Source of the DNA: Bacillota bacterium | GTDB taxonomy: Bacteria > Bacillota > Clostridia > Peptostreptococcales > Anaerovoracaceae | Length of the DNA stretch: 40,794 nucleotides | Assembly: GCA_017438285.1 (NCBI GenBank) | Contig: JAFRVY010000012.1 | Span: forward strand, 1 to 40,794 | Direction: 5' to 3' | Shown: in pieces, positions 16,184-28,100 of the stretch | Layout of the letters: the number at the start of each line of letters is the position of its first letter | How positions within the stretch are numbered: position 1 is the stretch's first letter | Program-made: the position numbers and the translations under genes | The notes under the pieces: generated by a model | Seen by the model: the letters and a program-made list of their open reading frames with translations, nothing else | The model's database searches: none | Told to the model about the DNA's origin: nothing

Positions 16184-19100
16184 TCAGTACGCGCCTTCCT
16201 CTTCAGTTTTCTCGTCACTGTCCTTTTTGCCATTGATGATGAACACTATAGCGGCTATCAGCATGACTGCCATCAGCAATGTGTACTTGTCGAACAGTGC
16301 CGGCGTGTTGGTCAGGTCTTCAGTTATGAAGAATACTACCGGGGCTATGATCGCAAGCGCGACAGTTACTATTACTGAAAGCCCTCTCTTGCGGCGTCTG
16401 TTCTGTTCAGTATCATCGGCTGCCGCATCCTGTCCTTCATAATCGTCGGAGTCGTCGTCCTCATCCCTGTACCTTCTGAAGATCATATAGAGGCCTCCAA
16501 GGACGTTCGCGATCATCATGATCAGGTTGAGGATAGCCCAGTAGCCCGAAGGAGCCGCTGCGACAGGTACTCCGTTCTCGATGATCGTGTCGATATCAAG
16601 TCCGGAACCGGTCGTGCCTGCACCGGAGCCGCTGCCGCCGCTTCCGTCAGGACCGCTGCCAGGGTTGCCGCTATCGCCCGTAGGCGTCTCACCACTTTCG
16701 ACTGCGGTGATCGTGAGCGATCCGCTCTCGTAGGATACTGCGAATTGCTCGGTCACATCGTTGCCGCCTGCATCGCTGACCTTAGCTGTGCCGTTTATAT
16801 CTGTCGAGTAGACGCCCGCTTCGGTTCCCCTAGCCTCTGCTTCGACATCCTCTACAGTGTACTTGCTGCCTTCGACCTCGAACTCGTTCTTTTCGAATCC
16901 GTTGACGCTGTGCTCTTCGCCGTCGTATTCAACGGTGTCGCTGTTGGCCTTCATCCTGATCTCATACTGTGCCTCGCGGTTCACAATGCTCAGGAGTCCG
17001 TATGCGGTCTCAACATTGTAGTTGCCTGCCTTAGTACCTGCGCTGAATGACCAGTCGAAGGTGTTCGGTGTTGCTCCTACCAGAGTCCTGCTGGCTGTCG
17101 GTGTAATGACCACTCCGTCATTGCCGGCGAAGCCGTCGCCCTCTACCGTGATCTTGCCGCTGCCCGTATGAGCTTTTCCGTCGTACTCGGCGCTTTCATC
17201 AGCCGATCTCAACAGCACAGATCTTGGTGTGATCGTAAGTGTCGCATTTTCAGAGACTACCGAGAACTGATCTGTGACGTCGTTGCCGTCTTTGTCCTTG
17301 ACGACCGCGGTGCCTGTGACGCTGACATCGTATGTGCCTGCATCCGTTCCCGCCGCGCCGGCCGTGAGTCCGCTGATCTCATATGTCTCGCCTTCCACCA
17401 CAGCCTTGGTGCTGATGAATCCGCTCACCGAGTGCTCCTCGCCGTCGTACATCTCAGTAGCGAAGTTAGGGCTCATCGTGAGCACGTACTTGGCATCACG
17501 GTTGGTGACGTTCAGCTTGCCGTAGACCTTGCTGATATCATAGTTGCCTGCGAGTGTTCCGTCATTGAGCGTGTACTCAAATGTGTTGTCAGCGACGCCC
17601 ACAAGGGTCTTTGTTCCGGTGAACTCGTATGCTGCTCCTTCGCCGTCAGCGAAGCCGTCGCCCGTCACAGTCATGTCGCTGTTTGTGAGAGGCTTGCCGT
17701 TGTATGCGTGTGTCGCCGAACCGGATGTCATGATCACGCTGCGCTTTCCTATATTCAGGGTGCCAGGGACCATCTTGACCATGAATTCGGACGAGACATC
17801 GTTGCCGCCCTCGTCGGATACGACCGGTGTTCCCGTGATGCCGACCTTGTAGCTGCCGGCATTCGTGGCTGACGCCGATGCGCTCAGACCGCTGACAGTA
17901 TACTTATGGCCGTTGACCATGACTTCTATGCTGTCTGTTACGGTCTTGCCGCTTATGCCGTCTATGAGTCCGCTCACGCTGTGCTCTGATCCGTCATACA
18001 CGGCCGAGCCGCTCGCTGCCTTTACCTTCACCTCATACTTCGCATCATCAGGTCTGTTTGTGACCGTCAGTGTTCCGAATACGGTGCCGATATCGTAATC
18101 GCCTTCCGCTGTGCCTTCATTCAGCGCATATGTGAATGTGTTGAATGATGCGCCAGGGAGGATCCTGCTTCCGCTGACCGTATAGCTCGCGCCTTCACCC
18201 TCAGCGAAGCCGTCGCCGCTGACTGTTACCTCAGTGGCTGTGAGCGCCGATCCGTCATAAGCCTTCTCAGCGTCTGCGGATGTAAGTGTCACAGAGCGCT
18301 TTCCTATCGAGAGGTTCGCGGCCATCGAAGTCACCTCGAACTGGCTCGTCACGTCGTTGCCCGCCGCATCGCGGACTACAGCATTGCCTGTAACATTGAC
18401 AGGGTATGTGCCTGCGTGCGTCGCTGTTCTTTCCGCGCTCACGCCTTCTACTGTGTATACGCTGCCGTCAACAGTGAAGCTGAGGCTCTCGAAGCCGGAG
18501 ACTGTCTTCTCAGCGCCGTCGTACATGGTCTCCATGCCGGACGGTCTGAGAACGATGCTGTATCTGGCATCTCTCGATGTGACTGTCAGCTGGCCTTCAA
18601 CCGTTTCAAAATTGTAGTTGTTTTCAGACGTTCCCTCGTTGAGTGTGTAGCTGAACGTATTCGGACTCATTCCAGGTATCGTCTGGCTGCCTGTTACGTT
18701 GTAGCTCGCGCCTTCGCCGCTTGCGAATCCGTTGCCCGTTACTTCAACGTTGCTGTTCGTGAGAGGCTTGCCGTTGTATTTCTGCGTCGCCGAGCCTGAT
18801 GTCATGATCACGCTGCGCTTGCTTATCTCGAGGCTTCCCGGGATCGGTTTGACGATGAATTCTGATGTGACATCATTGCCGTTCTCGTCTTTCACGACCG
18901 CCTTGCCGGTTACGCCGACCGTGTAGCTGCCCGCGTCTGTTGCCGATGCTGAAGCTTCGAGTCCGCTGACAGTATACTTATGGCCGCCGGCTTTGACGCC
19001 GATGTTTCCTGTCACGATCTCACCGCTGATACCGTCGACGAATCCGTTCACGCTGTGCTCCGATCCGTCATACAGGGCCTTTCCGCTCGCTGCCTGCACC

Positions 19101-22100
19101 GTCACCTCGAACTTCGCGTCATCAGGTCTGCTTGTGACCGTCAGCATTCCAAGCGCTGTGGTGATGATGTAGTTGTCCGCGCTGACACCCTGAGCGAGTG
19201 TGTAAGCGAACTCGTTACGGCTTGCTCCCGGTACAGTCTGGCTGCCGGTGAAGCTGTACATCGCGCCCTCGCCATCGGCGAAGCCGTCGCCCGTCACGCT
19301 TATCTCATGCTTTGTGAGCGGGATGCCGTCGTAGACTTTCTCGCCCGACTCGGAGTTTATCGACAGCGATCTCTTTCCGATCTGCAGGGTGCCGTCGTTG
19401 ATCACGAACGCGACATTGGTGAAGTTCTTGCTCGTATTCGTGAAGTCTTCAGGCTTCAGCTCCATGTCGTAGCTGCCTGCCGAGGTACCGCTTACGGTAT
19501 CGTTGCCGCTGAATCCGAAGTCGCCTGCCATGTACAGAGCGTTGTCGGCTGCCGCGTCGTAACCCTTCACGGTCTTGATCGATCCGTCATACTTCTCGCT
19601 TCCAGAATGCTCAGTGACTGTTACCGTCACCTTGTCGTTTATGGCCGTGACCGTGAGCGTTCCCTCAGCCGTTGTGACTTCATAGTTGTCAGCCTTTGTT
19701 CCGCCGTCCAGGATGTAGGTGAACGCGTTCGCGCTGCTGCCTGCGTCTTTCTGTGAACCCGTCACGCTGAACGAAGCTCCTTCGCCGGATGCAAACCCGT
19801 CGCCGCCTGTCACTACGCTGTTGTTTATGAGCGCTGTGCCGTCATAGACCTTCTCATCATCAGCAGATGTGAATGTTACCTTTCTCTTGCTGACCGTCAG
19901 TGTTCCGTCAGCCGTTTTCACGTTCGTGAAGAAGGCTGTCCTGTTCACGCTGCCGGAGTCAAGGATCGCATAACCTTCGTTGACTGTGCTTGCGCTTGAT
20001 CCCGCGTCTGTCTGGCTGCCGCTCGCGGTGGCCGCAACAGTAAATCCGTTTGGCAGACCGCTTGCAGTGACCTCACCGTCCGCGTTGAGCGGAGTTCCGT
20101 CATAAGCCTTTTCCGCGTTAGGCGCTGTGAGAACGATCTCGTCGTTATTGGCCGTCACTTCCAGAGTTCCGAGCTTCTCTTCGATCTGATAATTGTTTTC
20201 ATTCGTGAAGAGCCCGAAGATACCCCAGTCGATCGAGTAAGTGTTGCTGCTCGTTCCGACGTCTGTCTGCGATCCTGTCGCAGTGACCTTGGCGCGGTCA
20301 TTGCCGACCAGACCCTCGACGCTTGCCTCGCTGCTTGTGAGAGCAGTGCCGTCGTATGCCTTTTTACCGCTTCCTGTAGTGATCGTGAGCGGAGCCTTGG
20401 TTACTGTCAGAAGACCGTCAACCTTCTTTATGTTAGTGAAGTTGGACGTCTTGTTCTCGCCCGCAGCATTCTTGATAACGTAGTTGTCTTTTACCACATT
20501 GGCGCTCGCTCCGGCATCCTTCTGGCCGCCCTTTGCTGTCGCCTCTGCAGTGAAGCCTGCAGGCAGGCCTGTCACGTTGACCTTAGGGTTGGTCAGCTCG
20601 CTTCCGTCATAGACCTTTTCTCCGCTCTCAGCTGTCAGAGTTATCTCCGCGCCGCTCGTGGTAACGGTCAATGTGCCGATATTCTCTGCCACTGTGTAGT
20701 TGCCGGCCTTGGCAGTGTAGGCATTATCCTCACCTGCCCAGGTCATGCTGTAGCTGTTAGGCTCGCTGCCGACCTCAGTGACTGATCCTGTCGCTTCAAG
20801 CGTATATGTCTCGCCTGCGGCAAGACCTTCGATCCTTGCGTCAGCATTCGTCAGAGCAGTGCCGTCGTATGCCTTGCTCGCGTCTCCGGTAGTGATCGTG
20901 ACAGACTTAGGGTTGACTGTCAGAGTTCCGTCAACCTTCATCACGTTCTTGAAGTTGGATGTCTTGTCCTCGCCTGCCGCGTTCTTGATCACATAGCCGT
21001 CATTGACGACATTGGCGCTTGATCCGGCATCCGTCTGGCTGCCGCTTGCCGTCGCCTCGACCGTGAAGCCCTTAGGCAGTCCGGCTGCGATAACTTTATT
21101 GTTTTCATCAGTACCGTCAGCAGTCAGAGCCTGTCCGTCATATGTCTTGTGAGCGCTTGGCGCTGTCAGTGTGACCTCCACATTGCTGTCCGTGATGGTC
21201 AGCGTTCCGAGGTTCTCTGTGACAGTGTAGTTGGCCTTTTTGGCGCTGAACTCATTGCCGTTCGCAGCCCAAGTGATCTTATAGCTGTTCGGCTTGCTGC
21301 CCTTCTCCTTTATGGAGCCGGTAGCCTCAAGCCCGACAGTCTCTTCGCCGGCAAGACCTTCTATACTTACAACATCGCTTTTAAGAGGCTCACCGTCATA
21401 CGGCTTGCTTGCGCTGCCGGTCGAGATCGTGACCGCTTTAGGCGTGACTGTAAGTGTTCCGTCGGCCTTGGTCACGTTCGTGAAGAGCGATGTCTTGTCC
21501 TCGCCTGCAGCGTTCCTGATGACATAACCGTCATTGACAGTATTCTTGCTGTCGCCGGCATCCGTCTGCTCGCCGCTTGCCGTCGCCTCGGCTGTGAAGC
21601 CTTCAGGCAGTCCGCTCGCGATGACCTTCTTCTCTCCGCTGCCGTCCGCAGTCAGAGCTGCACCGTCATAGACCTTGCTGTCGCTTGGAGCTGTCAGTGT
21701 GACCTTAGCGCTGTTCTCTGTAACTGTCAGCGTTCCGAGGGCTTCTGTGATCGTGTAGTTATCCGCGTTCACGCTGCCCCATGTAATATCGTATGTGTTC
21801 GGCTCCGTGCCAGGCTCAGTGATCGTTCCGCTGGCTACAGCTGTTGCTGTCTCGCCTGTAACGAGTCCTTCGATGGCTGCCTCGGCATTCGTCAGAGCTG
21901 TACCGTCGTACTGCTTTGTGGCGCTGCCGGTCGTGACCTTGACTTCCTTAGGAGTGACTGTCAGTTCGCCGTTCACCGTCTTCACGTTGGTGAAGCATGC
22001 TGTCTTGTCAGCTCCGGCAGAATTCCTGATCGCATAGCCTTCGCCGATCGCGTTCACGGAAGTTCCCGCATCTGTCTGAGTACCTGTCGCGACTGCGTCG

Positions 22101-25100
22101 ACTACGAAGCCTTCTGGCAGTCCGCTTACAGCGATCTTCTTCTCGCCTGTGCCATCTGCCGTCAGTGCAGTGCCGTCATATACCTTGCTGTCGCTTGGTG
22201 CTGTGATCGTGACCTCAGCATCGTTCTCGGTTATGAGCAGTGTGCCGAGCACCTCGCTTACCGAGTAGTTGCCGGCCTTCGCGCTGCCCCATTCGATGCT
22301 GTATGTGTTGTCGCCGGATCCCGGTTCAGTCTGCGATCCTGTCGCTGTAACTGTTGCAGTCTCACCGTTCACAAGGCCTTCGATCGAAGCATCGCCGTTT
22401 GTAAGAGCTGTTCCGTCATATGCCTTGTTTGCGCTTCCTGTAGTTACCGTTACAGCAGCCTTACTGACTGTCAGGGTTCCCTCTGCCTTGATGACGTTCG
22501 TGAAGTTTGCAGTCCTGTCCTGACCGCCCGCGTTCCTGATCACATACTGATCATTCACGACGTTCGGGCTCGAACCGGCATCGGTCTGGCTTCCTGTTGC
22601 AGTCGCCTCGACTGTGAATCCTTCAGGCAGACCATCGGCTGTAACCTTCTTCTCTCCGCTGCCGTTTGCTGTCAGGGCGGTACCGTCATATACCTTGCTG
22701 TCGCTCGGCGCCGTCAGAGTGACCGCATTGTTGTTTGCCGTCACGGTCAGCGTTCCGAGGTTCTGTGTTACCTGATAGTTGTCAGGCTTCGCGGTTCCCC
22801 AGTTTATGTTCGCTGTGTTCTGACCCGTACCGACTTCTGTCTGCGATCCGGTCGGTGTGACTTCCGCAGTCTCATCGTTCACAAGACCTGTGATCGCTGC
22901 CTCATTGTCAGTGAGCGCGGATCCGTCATATGCCTTGCTTGCGCTTCCGGTCGTTACGGTGACAGGTGCCTTGTTGACCGTCAGAGTACCGTTGATCAGC
23001 GCTATGTTTTTGAAGTTTGAAGTCTTGTCTTCACCCGCAGCATTCCTGATCACGTAGCCTTTGTTGATGACATTGTCGCTTGTACCGGCGTCTGTACGGC
23101 TGCCCGAGGCAGTCGCTTCCACCGTGAAGCCTGCAGGCAGACCGCTTGCGGTCACCTTAGCATCGCCCGTGCCGTCTGCAGTCAGAGGAGCGCCGTCATA
23201 TGTCTTGCTTGCGCTAGGCGCTGTCAATGTTACCTCTGCGCTGTTCTCCGTGACTGTCAGTGTGCCAGGGGTCTCAGTAATATAGTAATTTGCTGCATTT
23301 GTATTGCCCCAGTCGATGCTGTACGTGTTGCTGCTGGAACCCGGATCAGTCTGCGATCCAGTCGCTGCAACTGCTGCAGTCTCGCCGTTTACAAGGCCTT
23401 CGATCTTAGCTTCGTCATTTGTAAGAGGCTTGCCGTCGTATGGCTTGCTGGCGCTGCCCGTCGTTATGTTAAGCGGCGCTCTGTTGACTGTCAGTGTGCC
23501 GTCGATCCTTTCGGTGACCGTGAACATATCCGTGACATCCTTGCCTTCAGCATTCCTGATGACATATGTCTCATCAACGACGTTGGCGCTCGATCCCGCG
23601 TCTGTCTGGCTGCCTGTTGCGCTTGCTTCCGCCTTGAAGCCCTCAGGCAGACCGCTTGCTGTGACTGCTGCGTTCGTCAGGGCTTTTCCGTCATAAGTCT
23701 TGCTGCCGCTGGCGGCTGTCAGTACCACCGCGCCAGGTGTGACTGTGAGTGTTCCAAGCTGCTCGCTTACTATATTGTAGTTGCCCGCAGCGACTGTTCC
23801 CCAGTCGATGCTGTATGTGTTCTTGCTGGATCCCGGCTCAGTCTGTGATCCGGTTCCCTTAGCAGAGACCTTTCCTTCGTCATCGGCTACAAGGCCTGTG
23901 ATGGAAGCGTCCTCCTGTGTGAGCGCCGTGCCATCGTATCCCTTTGAAGCGCTGCCTGTTGACACAGAAGCATCCTTAGGCAGGATATGCAGGCGTCCCG
24001 GACGGACGAACAGTCCAACGCTGTAGTTATCGTCTTCAGGGAGATCCGCAAGTGTCACGTCGATGCCGTACGAGTAGTCTCCGGCATTCTTCTCGGATAT
24101 GCCGTAGTACTTCAGTCCCTTTCCGTTCTCATCGTATGTCGCCTTTGCCGTGATGGCATCCCAGACTTTATCAAGATATGCCTCGCTGTATCCGGAGTGG
24201 CTTATGATCACGTAGTCTGCGGCTTTCTTATTAGGGTTCGTAAATCCTGCCCTGTACTCTTCTCCGGTATAAGCGGCTCCTGTCCAGCGGTCAGGCTCGA
24301 TACGGATCGTTACATTGATCTTCGATACTTCAAGCGTGCCGCTTATGTAGCGTATCGAGTAGTAGTCATCCGATGGAGCTCCCGCTATGACAGCATCCTT
24401 AGGAGTGACTGTGGCGATGCCGGCTGCAAGACGTCCGTCTCCGCTGTCAGCATCTGCATTCTCATATGTAAAGTCTATAGATCCCAGAGTATGGCCGTCC
24501 TTGAGTCCTTCTACTTTCACCTGCTCTTCAGGCAGCTTGAGTACTTTACCGTCATACTGCTTGCTCGCGCTGAGAGCTGTGATGGTAGCCTTCTTCTGAT
24601 AGAACAGAGTGAACTCGAGTCCGTTCGCCGTGGTCTCTTCAGTGATCTTATAGTCTGAACCTGCCTCATCGCCTGTGATGGCGTTGCCGCTCACGGCCTT
24701 GTAGAGATCCCAGCCCTCATTGACCGCGCGGTTCAATGTGAAGGTCTTGCCTACCTTGAGTTTCTCCACGTGATCGGCTGCGATCTTGCTGCCGGCCATG
24801 TCGACATAATGTACTGTTACATCCGCATGCTTGAATCCTGAATAGTAGAACGTGAGCACGCTGCCTGCCGAATCAGCGCTGAGGACCAGTGTCTTCTGCG
24901 CTGCATCCGGATGGAATTCGATTCCGTCAAGAGCAGGAACTGCTGCGTACAGCTTGCCGTAATCTACCGCAGCCGCTGTCTCGATGACTGATGAAGTCTC
25001 GCCCGGAACATCGTCCACGATCTTCTCATCCGCTACAGCGACTTCGCTTCCGTATCCTTCTTCAGGATCGATCAGGTAGCGCACCTTGTAGCTTGTTACA

Positions 25101-28100
25101 TCGGACTTCGCGCTGTAAACGAATTCGATCACGTTGTTCTCGTCAGCGAGGACAAGAGTCTTGCTGCTTTCCGCAGGTCTGTATCCGGCGACCGCGACAG
25201 GGAGCTCAGTTACCGTCTGACCTGTCACGAGGTTCGGATTTGAGACTTCCTTGTCCGAAGCCAGAGCGTTGCCTTCCTCATCCACATAACGAACAATGTA
25301 CTTGAGGTTCTTTCTTACCCAGCAGGCATATACCGTAGTATCCTTTGTGATCTGGGTGTTCCAGTCAAACAGAGTATTGCCGTCAGCATCCGCGTACCAT
25401 CCGTCGAACGCGTAACCGCTCTTGGCAGGATTCGCAGGCTTTTCAGCCTTTTTATACTTCTCGACAGTCTGGCTCTTAGCCGGCTGCAGTGAAGCATCGT
25501 CGGCATCCACAAAGCTTACTGTGTATGTCGGTGCTGTCCACTTCGCATAGAGCGCCAGATTGCTCGCCGGCATCCTGTCAAAGCTGTACGGATCACCCTG
25601 GCAACTTGGATTGTCATACCATCCGGCAAAGGTGTAATCGTTGTCCACATCGCACTGAGCAGCTGACGGAGTCCAGTTGAGTGTGCTGATGTGAGCATCA
25701 AACTTGACATCGCTGTTGGTTTTCAGCAGGTTGCCTCCAAAGAAATAGTCGACTTTATACGTATCTCTGTTGTAATAGAAATTGTATGTATTGCCCTGCT
25801 GAGTATTCTTGGACTCGACGTTCGTGTAGCCCTTTATGGTTTTTGCAGAAAAGCTTGCATTGCTCTGCGCATTCAGTGTCTGGCTGTATTCCGAAGAGAG
25901 CGTGTAGTCATTGTTATCTGCATTCTGAAGGTAATAGTTGATCGTATATGTCGTTGTCTTTGACTGCCAGTTTGCATAGTACGTCTTTGAGGTGCCGCTT
26001 GTAGGCAGCAGATCACTTGTAACAAATGTCTGCTTGGTTACATAAGTCGTACCGCTGCTGCTTGCCGTCCTCCATCCTACAAAGCTGTAGCCGCTGCGGC
26101 TGAACGTCGCATTGTCTGTCGTCGGCCACAGGCCGTCCAGGCTCTGGCCAAGTTTGACTGAGATGGAATATCTGGTGCTGGAATTACCCTTGTAGGTAGT
26201 CCCGTCTTTTTTCATGGTCGTACTGCTGCTGTTATTATTAAGGTTATAATCCAGCTTGTACTCCTTCAGTTTATAGTAAACCCTGAGCACAGATGATCCG
26301 TCGGCGGCTATGATGACATTTGATGCAGCGTTCTGCGCATTGTCAGCTTCATAATGTGCCTTACTGTATGCCGGAGCGGATGTCGCACTCACTGTGCTGC
26401 CTACAACAGCTTCTGCAGTCTTTGAATTGTCGTACACGAAGGATGAGGAAGTACCGTTATCGTTGTACTTCTCGCACATGTAGACTATGGTGTAGTTGAC
26501 GCTCCGGCCCGTCCACTTTGCGTAAAGTGTGGTGTCGCCGTTCAGCGTCACCGAGCCTGTCACTTTCTGCGACAATTCCGGATCGGCATACCATCCGGCG
26601 AATGTGTATCCTTCTCTTTCCGGATTTGCAGCAGGCAGGTTTTCTTCTGACCCGTAAGGCGCCGTCACTCCTGCAACATAGCTACCGCCGTTGGTCTCGA
26701 ATGTAAGCTGCACGTTCTTGCGTTCATAGAGTACCGGGACCTCCTGACCGGACGCCTTAGTGATCTTGGTGCTTTCGGCCAGCTCGAGTGTATAGTAATC
26801 ATATACCTTGACCGGAGGAGTCACGTAGCTGTTGAGAACGCCCTGTACTCCCTTTACTCTTTCGATCTCTGTATATCCATCGTCATTGAGGTTCTTCAGC
26901 TTGTATACAACGTCATATGTCGCTGTTCTCTTGACAAATTTGATCCTGACTGCAGCATGGCGGTTGCCGTCAAAGTCATTCTGATTCAGTGTGACCGAAG
27001 GTGTCTCCGGGAAGTAGACCGGAGAGCCGGATACCTGGCTCGGATCTGTCTGTATGGAAGCAGGAGCCGTCAAAGTATAAGGCAGCTGACTGCTCTCCAC
27101 CTGTATAAGGTCGGTGCTGAATGTGACCTCTTTTCCGCTGTCATTAACGTAGTAGTATTCAGATGTGACGCTGTATACGCCTACGTCACGGAAGGAAGCC
27201 ACAGCTGTGATGTTTCCGTTGACTATAGTTGCTGCAGTGATCTCTTCGCCTGTATCCTGGTTGACCCACTTGTCAAACACCTTTCCGGCAACGAACGGAT
27301 CCTGAGGCATTGTACCTATCTTCTGGCCGTCAGTCCTGAAGTACTGCGAAAGCCTCTCTGTATTGCCCTCGCCGTCATCGATCACGAAGACCACGCGGTA
27401 CTGATCAGTGAATGCCGCATCCAGAGTCAGGTCGGAAGTTACGTTTTCTCCTCCCTTGTATTCGGTGTCTCCGGAGAACCATCCGGCAAATGTGCGGCCC
27501 TCTGCTGCCGGTTCTGAAGGCAGGTCAAGCTTGTCGCCACTGAAATATGTATCTGTCCTGTAGGTCTCATCGCCTACCTTGAATGTAACTGTAAATACGT
27601 TCTGGTCGTACACGGCCCACACGCTCATGTCCTGCGTGACCTGCACGGAATTTGTGAAAGCTCCGCCGGAATATACCCATCTGCCTGCGTAGCCGTCTCT
27701 GGCAGGAGGCTGCGGGATGTCATTCAGGCAGTAGCTGGTATCTGCTGTTACCTTTTTCACGCCGCCTTCTATGACATTGCCGCCCTCACGATCATAGAAA
27801 GTGACCGTGCGTGTGACCTTGTCATAGTCAGGAACTATAACGGTATCTTCAGAAGGCGTAAATTTTCCGGTGATCCTGTTTCCGGTGACCTTTATCTCAT
27901 TGCCCTGGCCGCCCTGCACGATCTTTCCTATAGCCCAGTGAGCCTCGTAGTCCTCACGCGGAATAGCAGGCGGGATCTTGTCTCCGATAGCCTTGCCCTT
28001 CTCTACTTCGACCTTTTTGTAGAGTTCTGCGTCTCTGTCATAGAAAGACACGACCCGGAATTCCTCAGCCGGCTCTTCGGTCTCTTCAGCAGGCTTGCTT

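Noticed and set aside
21149-23020. Long open frame (623 codons) on the plus strand inside the giant gene
   Set aside because: It mirrors the repeated codons of the minus-strand gene, has a repeated Cys/Arg/Ser-rich composition and no start signal. It is a shadow of the YDG array.
16184-24610. CRISPR array or DNA satellite
   Set aside because: The repeats are in frame, about 90 codons long and diverged at the protein level. They are coding repeats, not direct DNA repeats with spacers.
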